A DNA stretch of 64,000 nucleotides. It comes from Lepidonotus clava (lineage: Eukaryota; Annelida; Polychaeta; Phyllodocida; Polynoidae). Location: NCBI GenBank assembly GCA_936440205.1, contig OW387148.1, positions 3,924,637-3,988,636 on the forward strand, written 5' to 3'. The notes under the pieces are model-generated. The model had not been told where the DNA came from. It saw only the letters and a program-made list of their open reading frames with translations, and ran no database searches. The position numbers and the translations under genes were made by a program. Each line of letters opens with the position of its first letter. Within the stretch, counting starts at the first letter, position 1. Below are positions 1-11,889 of the stretch, piece after piece.

Positions 1-1222
1 GGTTTCATTGGGAAAAATTCACGTGTTATCATACTTCACAACTTATCCCGACCGAACTGAGAAACAGCAAGGATGAACTGTGTGGGTATTTATAACATGG
101 TTCTGATGGAGATAAAGCTATTTTTTGTACCAATTCATAATCATGATCAGCGGCATAATGGGGCTCACTGTTAGGATAATGTGCAAAGATAATTATCCTT
201 ATTCGAGTGATGTAATGATTCACTGTTATGTCTATTGGAACATAAATTGTTTTAAACTCTCGCCGTTGCAGTGGTTTTCATTATGCTGTGGTCTACTGTA
301 GGATATATAACACCCGTTACTATATCGACCTCCACCAACCCAAGCCGTTGGGCACTATACTAGGCTCACTCAGGTTGCAAAGGTAGGGAGGTCAGGTCCA
401 TTATGGGCTCCTGTAAAAAGGGGACCAGGAATCGGAGCAATTCAATTTGTTAGCGTAATGAACAAAGAGGGAGTGTGGCCTGAATGGGGCAAAAGTAAGG
501 AAAGAATGGGGAGCAAAAAACGTAAATTGGAGCCGTCGTTGTTCGTGGATGTAGGGGCCTCCCCCGCAGATAGTGGTAGGTACACGGAGGGGGAGGAGTG
601 GGCTGACCTGTAATCAGGGGGTGGTCAGCCCCTCCCCACTCCGGTCTCCTTCCCACCCCTCTCCTACCTGCCTCCGCCCTCACACACCCTCCTTTTTACA
701 GTATGGTGCGCCACATGAGCACAGAACCGTTTATTACTGAACGTCAGGTATTATGTGATTAACTTAAAAGCACACATGTATACTTTCTCTCACCGAAAAC
801 TGATTGATTCTCTTTACTTATTTCTCATCTGTTTGAGTTGTAGTCCCCTGCGTGTAAAATCTGTCCTTGCGAAGGAACCATGGTATTATCTGTAGTGAGG
901 CGTAATCCAACTATACAATATGTACAAAGTGAATTGAATTAAAAGACATATGACCCATACGCAAACCTTTCTGAGGGAAGGTTTGGCAAACAATTTCCCT
1001 ATTTAAATATCTAATGCGGGCAGGGCGCGTTTACCAAATGCAAGTGGTGAATTGTAGATGAACTATTTGTGCATGGTCCAGAAACCCATACTTTCGCAGA
1101 AATCTATGCCTTGAACGGCTCGTCATAAGTCGTCCTCCTGCAGGCTGTGTGTCGGTCGTGTGGCCCCTGGGGCAAAACGAAGTAAACCTTTACACAATTA
1201 CCTCCTGGGTGGAGGGCCACGG
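1..1222. other. Intergenic or intronic DNA, no gene recognised
   Basis: No reading frame here shows a recognisable motif or exon-like codon bias. The only local structure I see is a G/C-rich imperfect hairpin around 591-640, whose core is the 9-bp pair GGGCTGACC (600-608) and GGTCAGCCC (623-631). Confidence 0.6.
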
Positions 1223-1283
1223 GCGGGGTGGGGGTTTGGGTTGGTGGGGGTTTGGGGGTTGGAGTCGTAGGCGTTGGAGGGGA
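1223..1283 (+). repeat. G-rich, T/G low-complexity tract
   Basis: The plus strand carries many runs of three to five G separated by T or TTT over about 60 bases. Such a tract could form a G-quadruplex in single-stranded DNA. The short reading frames across it are low-complexity and are not treated as genes. Confidence 0.6.
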
Positions 1284-2330
1284 CCGGAGTGAGTGGCTCA
1301 ATGGCTTCCGGTATTATGGAAACAGCGCCTATCAGTTTTTCTTTAAAATTTTAAATAAAAAGATAGTGATTCTAGTATTTCTTTCAAGCCTCAGTTTGTT
1401 TCAGGATATCTGTGTCACCTGTGTCACTTCTGGTTGCCCGGTAGTTTAGTGCAAGCCCAGGAATTCTTAATGCAGACAAATCTTCCCAAACACTGTGATC
1501 TGCAGAAATGGGTATAAATGCTAGGTATGCCGAAATTCAGTAGTAGTTTCACACTTTGCCGGTAGACTGTTGCCCAGACAGGGATGCTCTCAGTACATTT
1601 TTAAATAAACATTTTCTACAAAAGAATACCCAAATTTTAGGACAGGGCCAAAAGAGGGCCAAAAGAATTGGGGTAGGTAGGATCACCTGAACGCAACTAT
1701 TTCTTTCCTTGGCCTTAACCATTTAGGTTTGTTGTTATATATCACTGAAAACTCAGACTTGTCAAATCTTTGTGAGTTTGACAAGCTTTTCATTGTATCC
1801 AAGATTGGGCCTAAAACAACAAAGTGTTTGTCCTACCCTGACAAATAATTTGCCAATATATGGGTGGCACTGACACTGAGAGACATGAGATCAAGATAAT
1901 GCTTCCCATGCCGACCACTTTTAAAAGAAAATCGATGTATAATATCATTTTCTTTAAATGTAGAATCAAAACGAAGATTGACGCCTCCGTGTAGTATATG
2001 ATACCTTCAAAATATTTGATAATGAAGAATAGACGTAGATTAACATTATCTTACTAACTTATGCTGAGCAGCATACTAATCTTTAAAGATATGTGTTATT
2101 TCCGTTTCCAGATGTTGCAATATGTTTGGCCCTTATAGATACTAATTAAAACTATGACAAGTTTTGAAAATGTTTCCCTTATGAAATATATGATAAATGT
2201 ATTTACAAACATATTGACGCCAGTCCAACTTGTCACTTTCACAAGTTTCTGATGAAATTGTGAAAAAGTCTAAGCTTTCAGGAATATCGTCACATTTCAT
2301 TACACACGGGATTACTTTCAAAAACCTATA
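1284..2330. other. AT-rich DNA, nothing recognised
   Basis: AT-rich unique-looking sequence with no supported coding region, RNA gene or repeat that I can identify. Confidence 0.5.
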
Positions 2331-2603
2331 TCACAAAAGAAAAAAAGACAGAAGGCAGAATGACAGGTCCATGGCCATGCCTTGCTCTGTTTCCTCATCT
2401 CGGTGACCAGGGCATCCCATAAATAATTCCCGATGGAGCAATGTCCACTCTTCTTCTGTACATCTATATCCTATGGCAGGGAGATCTCCCGTGCACTTAT
2501 AAATGCAAAAAGAGCTACTGTCTGTTCTGTTACTAGGGCTGCATGGATTCTTGCTTGCTCTAAAACTTGACTGAGGTGATCTTACCTGGGCGCTGTTCCA
2601 CAA
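2331..2603 (-). other. Unrecognised cysteine-containing open frame, possible exon
   Basis: An open frame of 90 codons on the minus strand. The middle part (about residues 19-75) contains several cysteines in a balanced, non-repetitive composition, including the stretches SSFCIYKCTGD and TEEEWTLLHRELFMGCPGH. This reads more like protein than most frames nearby. A possible splice acceptor (CACCTCAG) lies at the 5' side. The first codons run into the neighbouring MITE-like element, and the last residues are a hydrophobic tail encoded by a T-rich tract, so neither end is likely to be real. I do not recognise a family. It could be a host exon or a chance open frame. Confidence 0.2.
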
Positions 2604-3051
2604 AAAGTGTTCGTAGGTGATGCGTTTTCTCTTTGAAATGTGCGCAAATAGTGTAAGTTAAGAAAAGTGTTCGTAACGTCACTTTCATACACTTATGTAC
2701 ACAAATGTGCACATGTGACAAAAAATTGATTTTTAATTGATTTTCTCTCTTTTCTTTTATAGCTGCGTGAGTTTTCATCCGACTTTAATTTGGTTTGATA
2801 AATACCTTACAAAATAATCTTTTTAATGATACCCTATATATTATCATTGCCTCAAAATTTCATGATGAAAATAATATTTGAATATTAAAAATGGGTTATG
2901 AACACTGCAATACCTGTCGCAGCTTTACGTGTGTACGCACACTTTTGCATACCTGCGTACAGTGTGCAGATATGACATTCTTTTATATATCTTGTTTCTG
3001 CAACGGAATATGAATTATGAATGTTCGTAACTTTTTATGGAATGGCCCCCT
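2587..3051. mobile_element. MITE-like element with imperfect terminal inverted repeats
   Basis: The left end (GGGCGCTGTTCCACAAAAAG) and the reverse complement of the right end (GGGGGCCATTCCATAAAAAG) match over about 25 bp, giving a 465-bp AT-rich element with no coding capacity. The internal sequence carries further weak symmetric matches around GTGTACGCACAC. Ends of the type GGGCC-TTCCA-AAAAG are common in non-autonomous DNA transposons of invertebrates. No convincing target duplication is visible, so the superfamily is left open. Confidence 0.5.
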
Positions 3052-3720
3052 GGATTGGAAGAAGATGCAAATACAAAAGACAAATGGAAAAGGTCTTTCC
3101 TATAAAGGTAACCTTTTACTTATAAGATAACATGTGCGGTTTGCAAGATCTTCCGCCAAATAAATCCCTTTCTGTTTTTATCTTCAGCAAAAATAAAATT
3201 AGAAATCTCATTACTGAAAGGTTTTATCAGATTCTATTAATCAAGCATATTTACATTTTGCATCGATAAAAAGATGAATAAAACTTGATGGCTCGTTTAT
3301 TAAATGTCTGTATTTAATTGCCTCCCTCGTTAAGAATGTAAATCACATTACAGAAATTAATAATCCAATAAAACTTTTCTCTACGCTGTTTGGACATTCC
3401 TGTCCAGATTCTGCAAGCAAAGCTTCGTTTACAAAGAACGGGCCAATATGGGGTTGTACTACCGTGGATTGTGAAATAAGAAAATAGCTATGCCATACTT
3501 TGTGACATTTCTTTGGATTTCTCATGATATTGAGACATTTTAACTTCCTTTATTCTGACTTCAGGTGGAGAAGATCGAGATGTAGGTGATGAAAACACTG
3601 TAAATCAACAATCCGTAGTACAGTAATTCGTCAGACAGAAACACAACAATGTATTATTATACGTCGGTGCGTGCATCCCGCGTGAACATCACAGTGTACT
3701 AAGGATTTGGTCAATGCAAG
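3052..3720. other. No gene recognised
   Basis: AT-rich unique sequence. The 60-codon frame at 3343-3525 (minus) has no recognisable motif. Confidence 0.5.
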
Positions 3721-3819
3721 TGTACTCACTGGGCTGAGCTGCGTGCTTACTACGACATCCGCGCTGTGACCAAGGTGAAGGACGTGCAGCAAACGGCGAA
3801 CATATGGCGAACATCGCAG
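3721..3819 (+). other. Exon-like patch, unrecognised protein
   Basis: In one plus-strand frame this patch is open and strongly G/C-biased at third codon positions, unlike the AT-rich flanks. It reads HWAELRAYYDIRAVTKVKDV in the middle and ends at CAG followed by GT (3819/3820), a possible donor. An alternative donor would be CCAAG|GTGAAG at 3774/3775. No good polypyrimidine acceptor is visible upstream. I do not recognise the family, and the patch could be an exon or a fragment of a repeat. Confidence 0.25.
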
Positions 3820-3943
3820 GTTGTTAACTTTCTAATTTTGGCAATTCACAACGGATTTAGATTATTCTTTTTTCAATTTATAACGAATGGGTTATTCCAA
3901 TACATCTAATTCACACTAGACTCACAAGAATGCAAATTAATTC

Positions 3944-3989
3944 ATGATTTTGGCATTTAACTATGACCTGGAGCACAACAACAAGCCTG
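3944..3989 (+). other. Exon-like patch with consensus splice donor
   Basis: A short open plus-strand segment, reading AFNYDLEHNNKPG, ends at CCTG|GTGAGTATT, a near-consensus 5' splice site (intron would start at 3990). The upstream boundary is not defined. It lies about 125 bp after the previous exon-like patch, so the two may belong to one unknown host gene. Confidence 0.2.
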
Positions 3990-4712
3990 GTGAGTATTTT
4001 TTATCTCACCCTTCGGGCTTGTGCAGGCAATGTATTTACTACCAGCTCGTATTCTGCATCATCACACATCCTCATGTAGTTTTCCTATAACATACCCTAT
4101 ATTCACCATGAGACAGGTTATTGTATGGCATGGTAAACATTTAATATACGATTGCATATACCGTTGTGCATTCAGAGACCATGAAGTCATGTTTGGAAAA
4201 GTATCAGATCCTGGATCATGAAAAGATGAGGTGTAATGGCCAAAGCGAATTACTGAAAACCCTGTGACAAGTTGATGGCTACTGCTTTATTATCCCTCCA
4301 TACAACAGCAGGAATACAGATGCATAAGAACTCTTACAGAGTATTGAGTGACCTGCAACTGTAAGAAACTGGCCACATGATATCTATTACTTTCAGTAGA
4401 TACTTATTTCCGGTGGGTATAACTTATGAGTCTGACTCACGGTTTAAATAATGTTCTTTAGATAATGCATTATAATGTCTTCATTCTAACAATACAGTAC
4501 CTCAAGTTCACAGAAGTTCCCTTGTTGTATCCTTGACTTTAACTCTAACTAAAAAATAGTGTTTCCTCAACGTCCTCAGATACAAAGTCCGGTTTCACCA
4601 AGATCAGTGTTGGCTAATGTGTCGATGTGTTCAGTACAGCTGCTTTGTGAATACTAGCTCAGGAGGTTTGTAGTGATACCCACACCCACAAACCCATTCA
4701 CCCACACACTCA
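3990..4712. other. No gene recognised
   Basis: Nothing beyond short non-descript frames. Any real content could be intronic to the exon-like patches before it. Confidence 0.4.
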
Positions 4713-4766
4713 CCCCCCCCCCCCCCCCCCACACACACACACTCACGCACGCACATACACACACAG
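4713..4766. repeat. C18 homopolymer followed by CA-type microsatellite
   Basis: Eighteen consecutive C (4713-4730) are followed by an (AC)n tract degraded to AC/GCAC/ATAC until about 4766. The frame across it on the minus strand (4631-4849) is microsatellite-encoded. Confidence 0.9.
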
Positions 4767-5169
4767 AGTTGATGCATTTCTAAACATCTAGGAATGAGCA
4801 GGATTTGGAAATCATGTATCTGCCCCTGAGGATTGTGGGCTGTGAACACATCAGTAGGACGGTGGTCCAGTGTCTGTACAGGGGGTCAACAGGGGGAGCC
4901 ACCATCCATCATTCCACCATCAGAGTCTCCCATCTTGGATCTGAATCTTTGATGGGACTGACTCGAATATTTCAGTCTCTGATTCAGATCCCACGATCCC
5001 CTCTTCTGTTAAATGTGACTGTTTTTATTGACATCAATCTTTCTGTGAATGTGCATTATTCCATTCTCATATTCCCATCAATGATATAAAGAGTAGATTT
5101 AGATGAGTGAAAAGAAGAGGAGGTTTCCTAGGTCTAATTAAAAACTCTACCTGGAACATGAATATTGAT
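4767..5169. other. No gene recognised
   Basis: The 94-codon plus-strand frame at 4805-5089 has ordinary composition but no motif I recognise, and no splice or promoter context supports it. Confidence 0.4.
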
Positions 5170-5545
5170 TCTTGGTTTAAAACTATAAAAACACCGAAGA
5201 ATAGCATTGAGGTGGGTAGATACAACTCTGTTAAAATACAAGGGTGAGAGTAAGGTTGTGGGTAGGCATGTATGCCACTTCTCAGCCTTAACCATAAACA
5301 ATACTTTATTGAAGAGGCGGTTTCAGACATTGAAACAGGACATGGATACTTAACTTAGGTTTAGAATTATGAAACCTTTATAGGTAAAAAAGCATAGCAT
5401 TGAGGTGGCCAGCCATGGGCCAAAGAAAAAATATGAGGGTAGCCTAGGGTAAGAGTTTGGGTTGGCATGTATGACACTTACCACCGTTATCTATAAACCA
5501 TTCTTTATTGAAGTGGCCGTTTCAGACATGATTGATTGAGATGGT
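5170..5545 (+). repeat. Diverged tandem duplication, two copies of about 195 bp
   Basis: Two adjacent copies (about 5170-5345 and 5370-5545) share, in the same order, ATAGCATTGAGGTGG, a GTAAG-GT-GGGT-GGCATGTATG block, and CTTTATTGAAG-GG-CGTTTCAGACAT. The offset is 193 bp at the first block and 199 bp at the second, so indels have accumulated and the duplication is old. Confidence 0.6.
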
Positions 5546-6050
5546 ATCGATTTTGTGGGCGGGTGGTATTCTGCACAGGAAGGCAGTATAAATCTATCAC
5601 CGAGGGATGTACAAGGCATTGTCCTGGTAAATCTGAGCCTAGGTAATCTCATATGGCACCTTATTGCCAATACATAACGCATGAGAGCAATGTTCCCGTC
5701 ATACGGGGAACCCCCTTTAATACATTACAACAATGTGTCAATATTCAACTACCCGGATATGGAGCAATATCTGTTTATTGCATCTCCTTTCCATATAGAA
5801 AATGGACATTATTCATCACAATTTCACAGTTTATGAGCCAACGATCAAAGTGTAGATCTACACACGTTCCATCATTCTTGTCTCACACTGTCTCTGTGTG
5901 CATTGTACATTTCATTTGTTCATATTTATTTTATCCATGTCAAATCCGTTTCACACTAAAAAAGGATATCAGAACAAATTGAAATATAATTTCGGATCCA
6001 TAGTTTTGCAAGCTGGGGGTCAACGCAGTGACGGATCTTTTATTTAGTAT
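5546..6050. other. No gene recognised
   Basis: Nothing supported. The 109-codon plus frame at 5653-5982 shows no motif. Confidence 0.4.
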
Positions 6051-6058
6051 TTTTTAGA

Positions 6059-6134
6059 GGGGGGGGGTTAGGATCGTGCACTCCCTATTTTTGGCCAAAC
6101 ACTATTTTTGCATATCTATATGCCCCCCCCCCCC
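6059..6134. repeat. G9 run and C12 run in inverted arrangement
   Basis: Nine G (6059-6067) and twelve C (6123-6134) flank about 55 bases and could pair as a homopolymer stem. Such paired runs occur at the ends of degenerate non-autonomous DNA elements, but no target duplication is clear. Confidence 0.4.
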
Positions 6135-6140
6135 TTAACA

Positions 6141-8940
6141 ATCTCTGGATGTGATCCTGCTACGTACAACCAACGTATTTACATGATTTGCACTCATCCG
6201 CGGTTGCGAGCGGCTTTTCTTTCATTTGTATAACAATTCAAATATCAGTAGAGGACCCCCTGAACCCCTCACTCTAGATCAACCCCTGTATATAGAGTGA
6301 GTCTATGATATGTCCGAACCTCTCTCCAGCTAATAATGAGCGATCGGCGCCCCGGGGGCAAGGATGGAGTCGTTGGTGGCGTGTGTGGTTTGTGGGCAGG
6401 ACTCGGCATTGGGGGACTTAAAGCCTATATTCCACTCTGCGATTTTGACTAGGTTAGGAAATCTTTGAAAATGTGCGTACATTCTTGTACAAATTCCGCA
6501 CAAATCCAATGCGGGGGTCTGAGATTTTTTTAAAATGTGCTCATGTACTAAATGGAAAGCCTCCTACAGAGAATTTAGGTATTCTAAATTTTTATTAGAA
6601 ATATTGCAATAACCCCTTTACGTTACATACCAATTGAGAGAAAATTCAAAATCCGTTCTAAATAATCTACATTACATGTCTAGTATCAATCCATATTCAC
6701 AATACCGGTTATTGAGATTGGGAGTAAAATCGGCTGGTGGAATAACAGCCTTTACTTATTGTGCTCCATCAATCGGCCAGGCCGAGAGGGGTCGGTCTGT
6801 GTAGGGCAGAACGTCTGATGATGTCGTTTGTCCTATCGGGATGAGGGGGAATCGGATTGCTCTGGTTGGAGGGTCCACAAACACTGCTTCCTTCAGAATA
6901 GCCCTCTACAGTCCCCTTCAAGATGCGCCCTGCCTGCTCCTCACTCCTCGTGTTACTCACTGTAGGCTAACCCCATACCCATCTCCTGCAGGAACATTGC
7001 CTTGACCTTTACCCCGTCCTCCTGTTCATATCCGCCTCCCACTGCAATAAGTTTGTATTGAACTCTACCCCTTCCTTCTTTCTTTACCTGCTTCTTGCTG
7101 CTCACATTTCTACCCTTATATAATTGAGCTCAAGTACTTTACACCCCTTATAGTTAATCTATCTGGCATTCCCTACCCCACCTTCTCTGTGCTGAATTTC
7201 GCCAATGTGCACGTGCCCTACCTATCTTGTTCTCCATAATGGTGCCTATTCTTCGAACCCCTCTCCTCCTCTACTCCCTCCCTTTGCAATGCCTGACGCA
7301 TCTGCCCGCTGCAAGGCCATCTGAGTCATACTTCCCGTTATTTATCCCCTAGTCTTTTTGTTTCCCATTTCCAGGTAGCATTTGATCTACTCTCCTACTT
7401 CCAGGAACCCTTTTACTTCCTTGCCATCTCCCTCCCCCTTCTCTCCCTCCATGCCCCCCTCCCTCCCACCTCCTGATGCACCGCCCTAAAGACGATTAGG
7501 GGTAAACCCTCCCCCCGTAAGCCCACGTCTCCAGTTCAGTCCCTAGCAGGCTAGGTTTGGGTGCGGGGATTGGCACGGGGGCGAATAACACAACTAGGAG
7601 GATAGGGACTAAGGGGAGGCGCCTGGGGAGTTAGGCAGACCTAATGGCCGGCCACACGGCACTGACCCCCAGAGTCTTTCAGGTATGCAATTACTTTGAA
7701 CAATAAATCAAAGCTTACTCTGAAGCAATCTGAGATTCATTGGGTTTATTTTCCCCCTAAGGCCTGGAACCAATTTACACGGTGCAGGGCTAAGTGTTTT
7801 TATACGAGGCGGGCTGAATGGGGTGTATATGGACGCGTATCGAGGTCTGTAGCCAGGGGTGCAAAGGACCTGCCAAGAGGCATAATAGGCGAACATAAAT
7901 ATACCCGGGGAGTATGTGCAATATGGATGACTGAATGAAGCGTAAAAACTCCGTCTTGGAAAGCAGACAGGGGCCTTTTTTTCAGAGCAATGTGAAAGTA
8001 TGTTACATTGATTTTCTTCTTAGAGTAAGACGGAATAGCGCTCCGCTTTTTTCCTCCCGCGGGGATATTGTTTCGGATATGCTACCCCACCCATTATCCT
8101 ATAGGGATTGTCGAACGGGAAAGCCATATCTGCCATTATATAATTCCCGTAAATGCATCGAAATGAGTCATTGATGGCACAATAGCTTTTTAAGGGCTAG
8201 GCATTCCTAATATAATGACATGATTAGGAAATAGGTCTGTCTTTCCATAGCAAGTGCATTTCATATTGACAATCGATAGGAGGCCTACTATCTTACATTA
8301 TCATCAGTGGTTAAGTACTATTCCTGACACAAAAGTTCGCTGCCCTCTTTGTATCTGACATAAATTGCCTTAGATATTGTTATTTTGGTAGGGCTCCCAT
8401 GAGTTTCTTTGACGCATGGTATTATTCCTGCGAATGACAGAAAAGTAATATAGGGTTATGGATGTTTCAAACATTAGAGCGCGTTTGACGTATTGATTTT
8501 TTTCTTATATTGATATCACCCTAAGTCCTAACCTTCCAACAAGTAAAGAAGGGAGAAATTACGTATCATATATCGTGATAGAGAATATTGAAATCTAATT
8601 TGTTTGAAGGCCGTTGCTTTGTAGACAGGTTCAAAAGGTAATTCAGCATTCTGTACGAAATAATGATGTAGTTTTTGGTTCGATATACTTATACAAAATG
8701 GTAGATAACTTTATTAAATCAGATATTCTAGCCCTGTCTTTGAAAAAAACTCGAAACTTCCGAAACGAGGATCTCAATTTAACTTGTCTAATTGATAGAA
8801 AGAAGCTATGTGGGTCTTGACAACATGTACGCGAAATTGCTTAATAAATCAATAAAATGAAAATATATAACATTCTTGAGAATAGATCAAAAAGACACTT
8901 ATATATAGTTGGAACGGTATAATTGTGAACTAAGCCAATA
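6141..8940. other. Long stretch without recognised genes, partly pyrimidine-rich
   Basis: About 6960-7480 is notably C/T-rich on the plus strand (CCCTCC, CTTCC, CTCCC blocks). The rest is ordinary AT-rich sequence. The frames at 6769-6960, 7696-8174 and 8614-8820 show no motif, splice context or codon bias that I can defend. Confidence 0.5.

Positions 8941-9019
<79 letters not shown>
8941..9019. repeat. (CA)n microsatellite
   Basis: An almost pure CA dinucleotide tract of about 79 bp. A minus-strand frame running through it (8841-9050) is a Cys-Val repeat artefact. Confidence 0.97.
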
Positions 9020-9020
<1 letters not shown>

Positions 9021-9242
9021 CCCGGCCCACACATTAGGAAGATTGATCAACCATATATCCTCGAGCCAAGCGGCGGGACCATTGATCTGTATGGGTGGTA
9101 CATTGCACCGTCAAACGTGCGGCTTAGCAGAGCACAAACTGAGTAGACACGTCTAGCAGACTGACCAGGCCCCGTCTGAGCATGGTCTGAGCAAAAATAA
9201 TATAGCTACACAAAGATAGGTGACTTGGATCAATGCCTATGC

Positions 9243-9449
9243 GTTTTTCGTGACGTCCTGGTTAGTGGCGCCATCTAGGGATGTCCATGCAACCAGGTAC
9301 GATGCGGCCATCATTGTTGCCGTTTTCATGACGTCACTGAGTCTTTGTTTATGTATGACGTCACAAAAACGGCAACAATGACGGCCGCGTCATACCTGTT
9401 TGCACGGACGTCCCTAGACGGCGCCCCCATCAGGGAGATCACGCCAAAA
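9243..9449. mobile_element. Foldback (hairpin) element with arms of about 95 bp
   Basis: The left arm (9243-9337) and right arm (9356-9449) are inverted copies at roughly 80-85 percent identity, separated by a loop of about 18 bp. Shared blocks include GGCGCC-TCTAGGGA, CGGCC-TCATTGTTGCCGTTTT and TGACGTCAC next to the loop. The whole unit would extrude as a long stem. It has no coding capacity and resembles a MITE or foldback element. The palindrome TGACGTCA, the consensus CREB/ATF site, is present intact in both arms (9329-9336 and 9356-9363). Confidence 0.8.
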
Positions 9450-9524
9450 GTACTCCAGTCATTAATCTTTCCTTTGTAGAATCGTTGGTCTGAGCTGCTC
9501 CCGGCACACGGCGAGCTGCTCTAT

Positions 9525-9764
9525 TCACCGGAGCAACTCGGCCTGGGTCCAGACGTTGGGGGAGGCGCCACGCGGCGGGGCCACCCACCTCAAGCCCCAT
9601 TCACCTTGGCCGAATTTTCTGTCGTAGGGATCTGCGAACACTTGGTCTCCTGCAGGCGAAACTGATATCTTGGGAGAAAAAGCGATCGCATTCCAGCGAA
9701 ACTGACAAAAATTATAGCATTCATACTGAGAGGGAAGCTCCCTTGCGATAATTGATGCAATCAT
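9525..9764 (-). other. Possible host exon(s) in a G/C-rich frame, unrecognised
   Basis: A 79-codon minus-strand frame whose second half is G/C-rich at third positions. It reads GDQVFADPYDRKFG, then EWGLRWVAPPRGASP and a terminal TQAELLR before the stop. A possible acceptor (CGCCTGCAG) precedes GAGACCAAG, and CCAAG|GTGAAT is a possible donor, so the frame may contain one short internal exon or a 3'-terminal exon. I do not recognise the protein. The first half of the frame is AT-rich and probably non-coding. Confidence 0.25.
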
Positions 9765-10120
9765 CTTTTTCTAGCAATATATAATCGTGCAGGTGGGCTT
9801 CGAAAATATTCAACATGTTGAATAATGTTGCTAGATTCCTCTGCCACCAGGGCTGCGGTAATCAAACCTTCCCAACGTTCAAAAATCGCAGGGACCCTCG
9901 GTGGGCACGGCAGGCTTCCTTAGGGCATTAAATTTGCCAAATTAGTGCACCGACTAAATCCATCTGGGTTGTCTCGATGGTGGATTTGCTTTTGAGGTGA
10001 AAAATCGAACATTTCCAATATTTGAGCACTTTACGGTGATAATTGGAGCCGTAAGTCGCCCCACAAGTCGTTGCACAAGTCGTCACCTTGCTTGGTATGC
10101 CCACCATACCTCCCCATCGT
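9765..10120. other. No gene recognised
   Basis: Unique-looking sequence without supported features. The minus-strand frame at 9928-10164 runs into the neighbouring inverted-repeat element. Confidence 0.4.
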
Positions 10121-10664
10121 AATGCCCTGTTTCCACCAAAAGATTTTTCTTCAAACGATTCCAAAAAACCTATAAAAAATTGTAAATTTTGACAAATCTT
10201 TCAACAAATCTGTTGGTGGAAACAAAAAATCGTTCAAAGGACCGATTACAATGGGCGATTTTTGACCTTGTTGGCTGACAAAAATCCCCGATGGACGGCA
10301 GACAAATTATTTGACATGTAAAATAATTTTAGACGATGTTGGCTACTTGGACGATTTTCCCACACAAATCTTAACAAATATATATAATAAGATATGATAA
10401 ATATCAGGTGAAAAATAAATGTCATACATGCTTTTATGATAAATTAAACTATATTTGTTAAATAAGAATGTTTGATTAAATCGTTGGTAAAATCGTTGGT
10501 AAAATCACCTGTCAAATCGTTTTATGGTCGATTGGTGGAAACAGAAAATCATCCAAAAAATCATGGCTGATGAAAGATTTTTTGTAACAGTAAAGTCGTG
10601 TGTATTTGTCTGTTGAGGAAATCGTTCAATTTTGATCTAGTCGTTTTGGTGGAAACAGGGCATT
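10121..10664. mobile_element. Non-autonomous DNA transposon (MITE) of 544 bp
   Basis: Perfect terminal inverted repeats: AATGCCCTGTTTCCACCAAAA at the left is mirrored at the right end by TTTTGGTGGAAACAGGGCATT. The interior is AT-rich and non-coding, with several internal copies of the end motif (TTGGTGGAAACA at about 10211 and TTGGTGGAAACAGAAAATC at about 10531) and many AATCGTT / AACGATTT words. The flanks are compatible with a TA target duplication if the element is taken to start at ATGCCC, which would suit a Tc1/mariner-type end, but an hAT-like origin is not excluded. Confidence 0.8.
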
Positions 10665-11888
10665 ATTCGCCCCATACAAACGCGGCCTCCCCCCGACCCT
10701 CTCAGAAGTACTCCCACGTCCCGACGTCTCCACTCAGCCAGACAGCTATTCGTTGACCCAAAGTTTCCAGTCCCAACTTCTGAACTGCAATCCTATTTTT
10801 ATGTTACTCATCGTTCTCAGTCACTGTCTCTATAAGACAAACCGAACACGTTGTTGAGCTCTTAGAGGAATGTTTAACAGGGCATCCTCTTCACTTTTCT
10901 CTATCATTCTTCTCATTTGATTTCAAAGAAAGCACTTTTTCACGGGAATTAGATGCGATAAGGTCAACATCTACATCTTTAAGTCTTCAGAACATTCCCC
11001 TAATAAATTAGACTGTCTTGTACGTTTTAATTTGAATCATGAGAAAAGGGAACTTAATAAAGGCAGGATTCGACGTCATATGCCCATGATACAAATGCGG
11101 CGAAAGGCTGTGCGCCAGAAGACGTTAATGAAAATATGAATCCAAGCTGTTGTTCTCGTATCGAGTCACCCAGTCATTCAACAAAACATTGCCGTCCTTT
11201 ACAACCTAAACAAAAAATGGTACGGTTAATTTGTAAATGGGACGTTTAAGGTGAACTTTCCAGAATTTTAAGGGTCACCTGAGAGACTCTTGTAAAGGTA
11301 TACTTGGTACCTTACTGACCCTATTTACTAATTAATTAAAGGGCAAATTTCATGAAGTAAATGTCTTGCATATTCCTCCCTAATACGCGCACTTTTTCCA
11401 CCTGAGATATCTGATGTCATTCAATGGGCCATAGAATGCCCGGGACAAACCCATTAAAGTTATATCCAGACTTTGTTCAATGCATTTCTAAAGCATCGGT
11501 AAGATTGTAAACTGGCTGCCAAGAGTATTTCACCCTGATGTAAGAGCTGCAATCGGCGAATTGGGCGAGGAGGGATAAGTGGGTTATGGACAAGTCTGTT
11601 AGTGTTCATTGAGACTGTGCTGAGTGGTGTGTGGGTGTGCATAAGTAGTCAACAGGGAGAGTGGAGCAGTAAATGAGCATTAAGCTGGTGTTCACAAATG
11701 GACCGGGATTGAATTTACTGCCTTATGCAGAGGCACGTAGTGTTACAACATCCCCCCCACAGTCCCCACGGGGAGGCATGGGGCCGGGGTAACGCTTCAG
11801 GATTTGTCCTGTTACAGTGAGGGTTATGGGAGAATCAAACAACAATTAAAACCAGGTTACATATAATATTTCCTTCGACCTTTTTATG

Positions 11889-11889
<1 letters not shown>
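10665..11889. other. No gene recognised
   Basis: Mixed AT-rich sequence. A short G/C-rich patch at about 11750-11805 (CCCCACGGGG-type) has no interpretable content. Confidence 0.45.

Noticed and set aside
8841-9050. Cys-Val repeat protein
   Set aside because: Encoded by the CA microsatellite.
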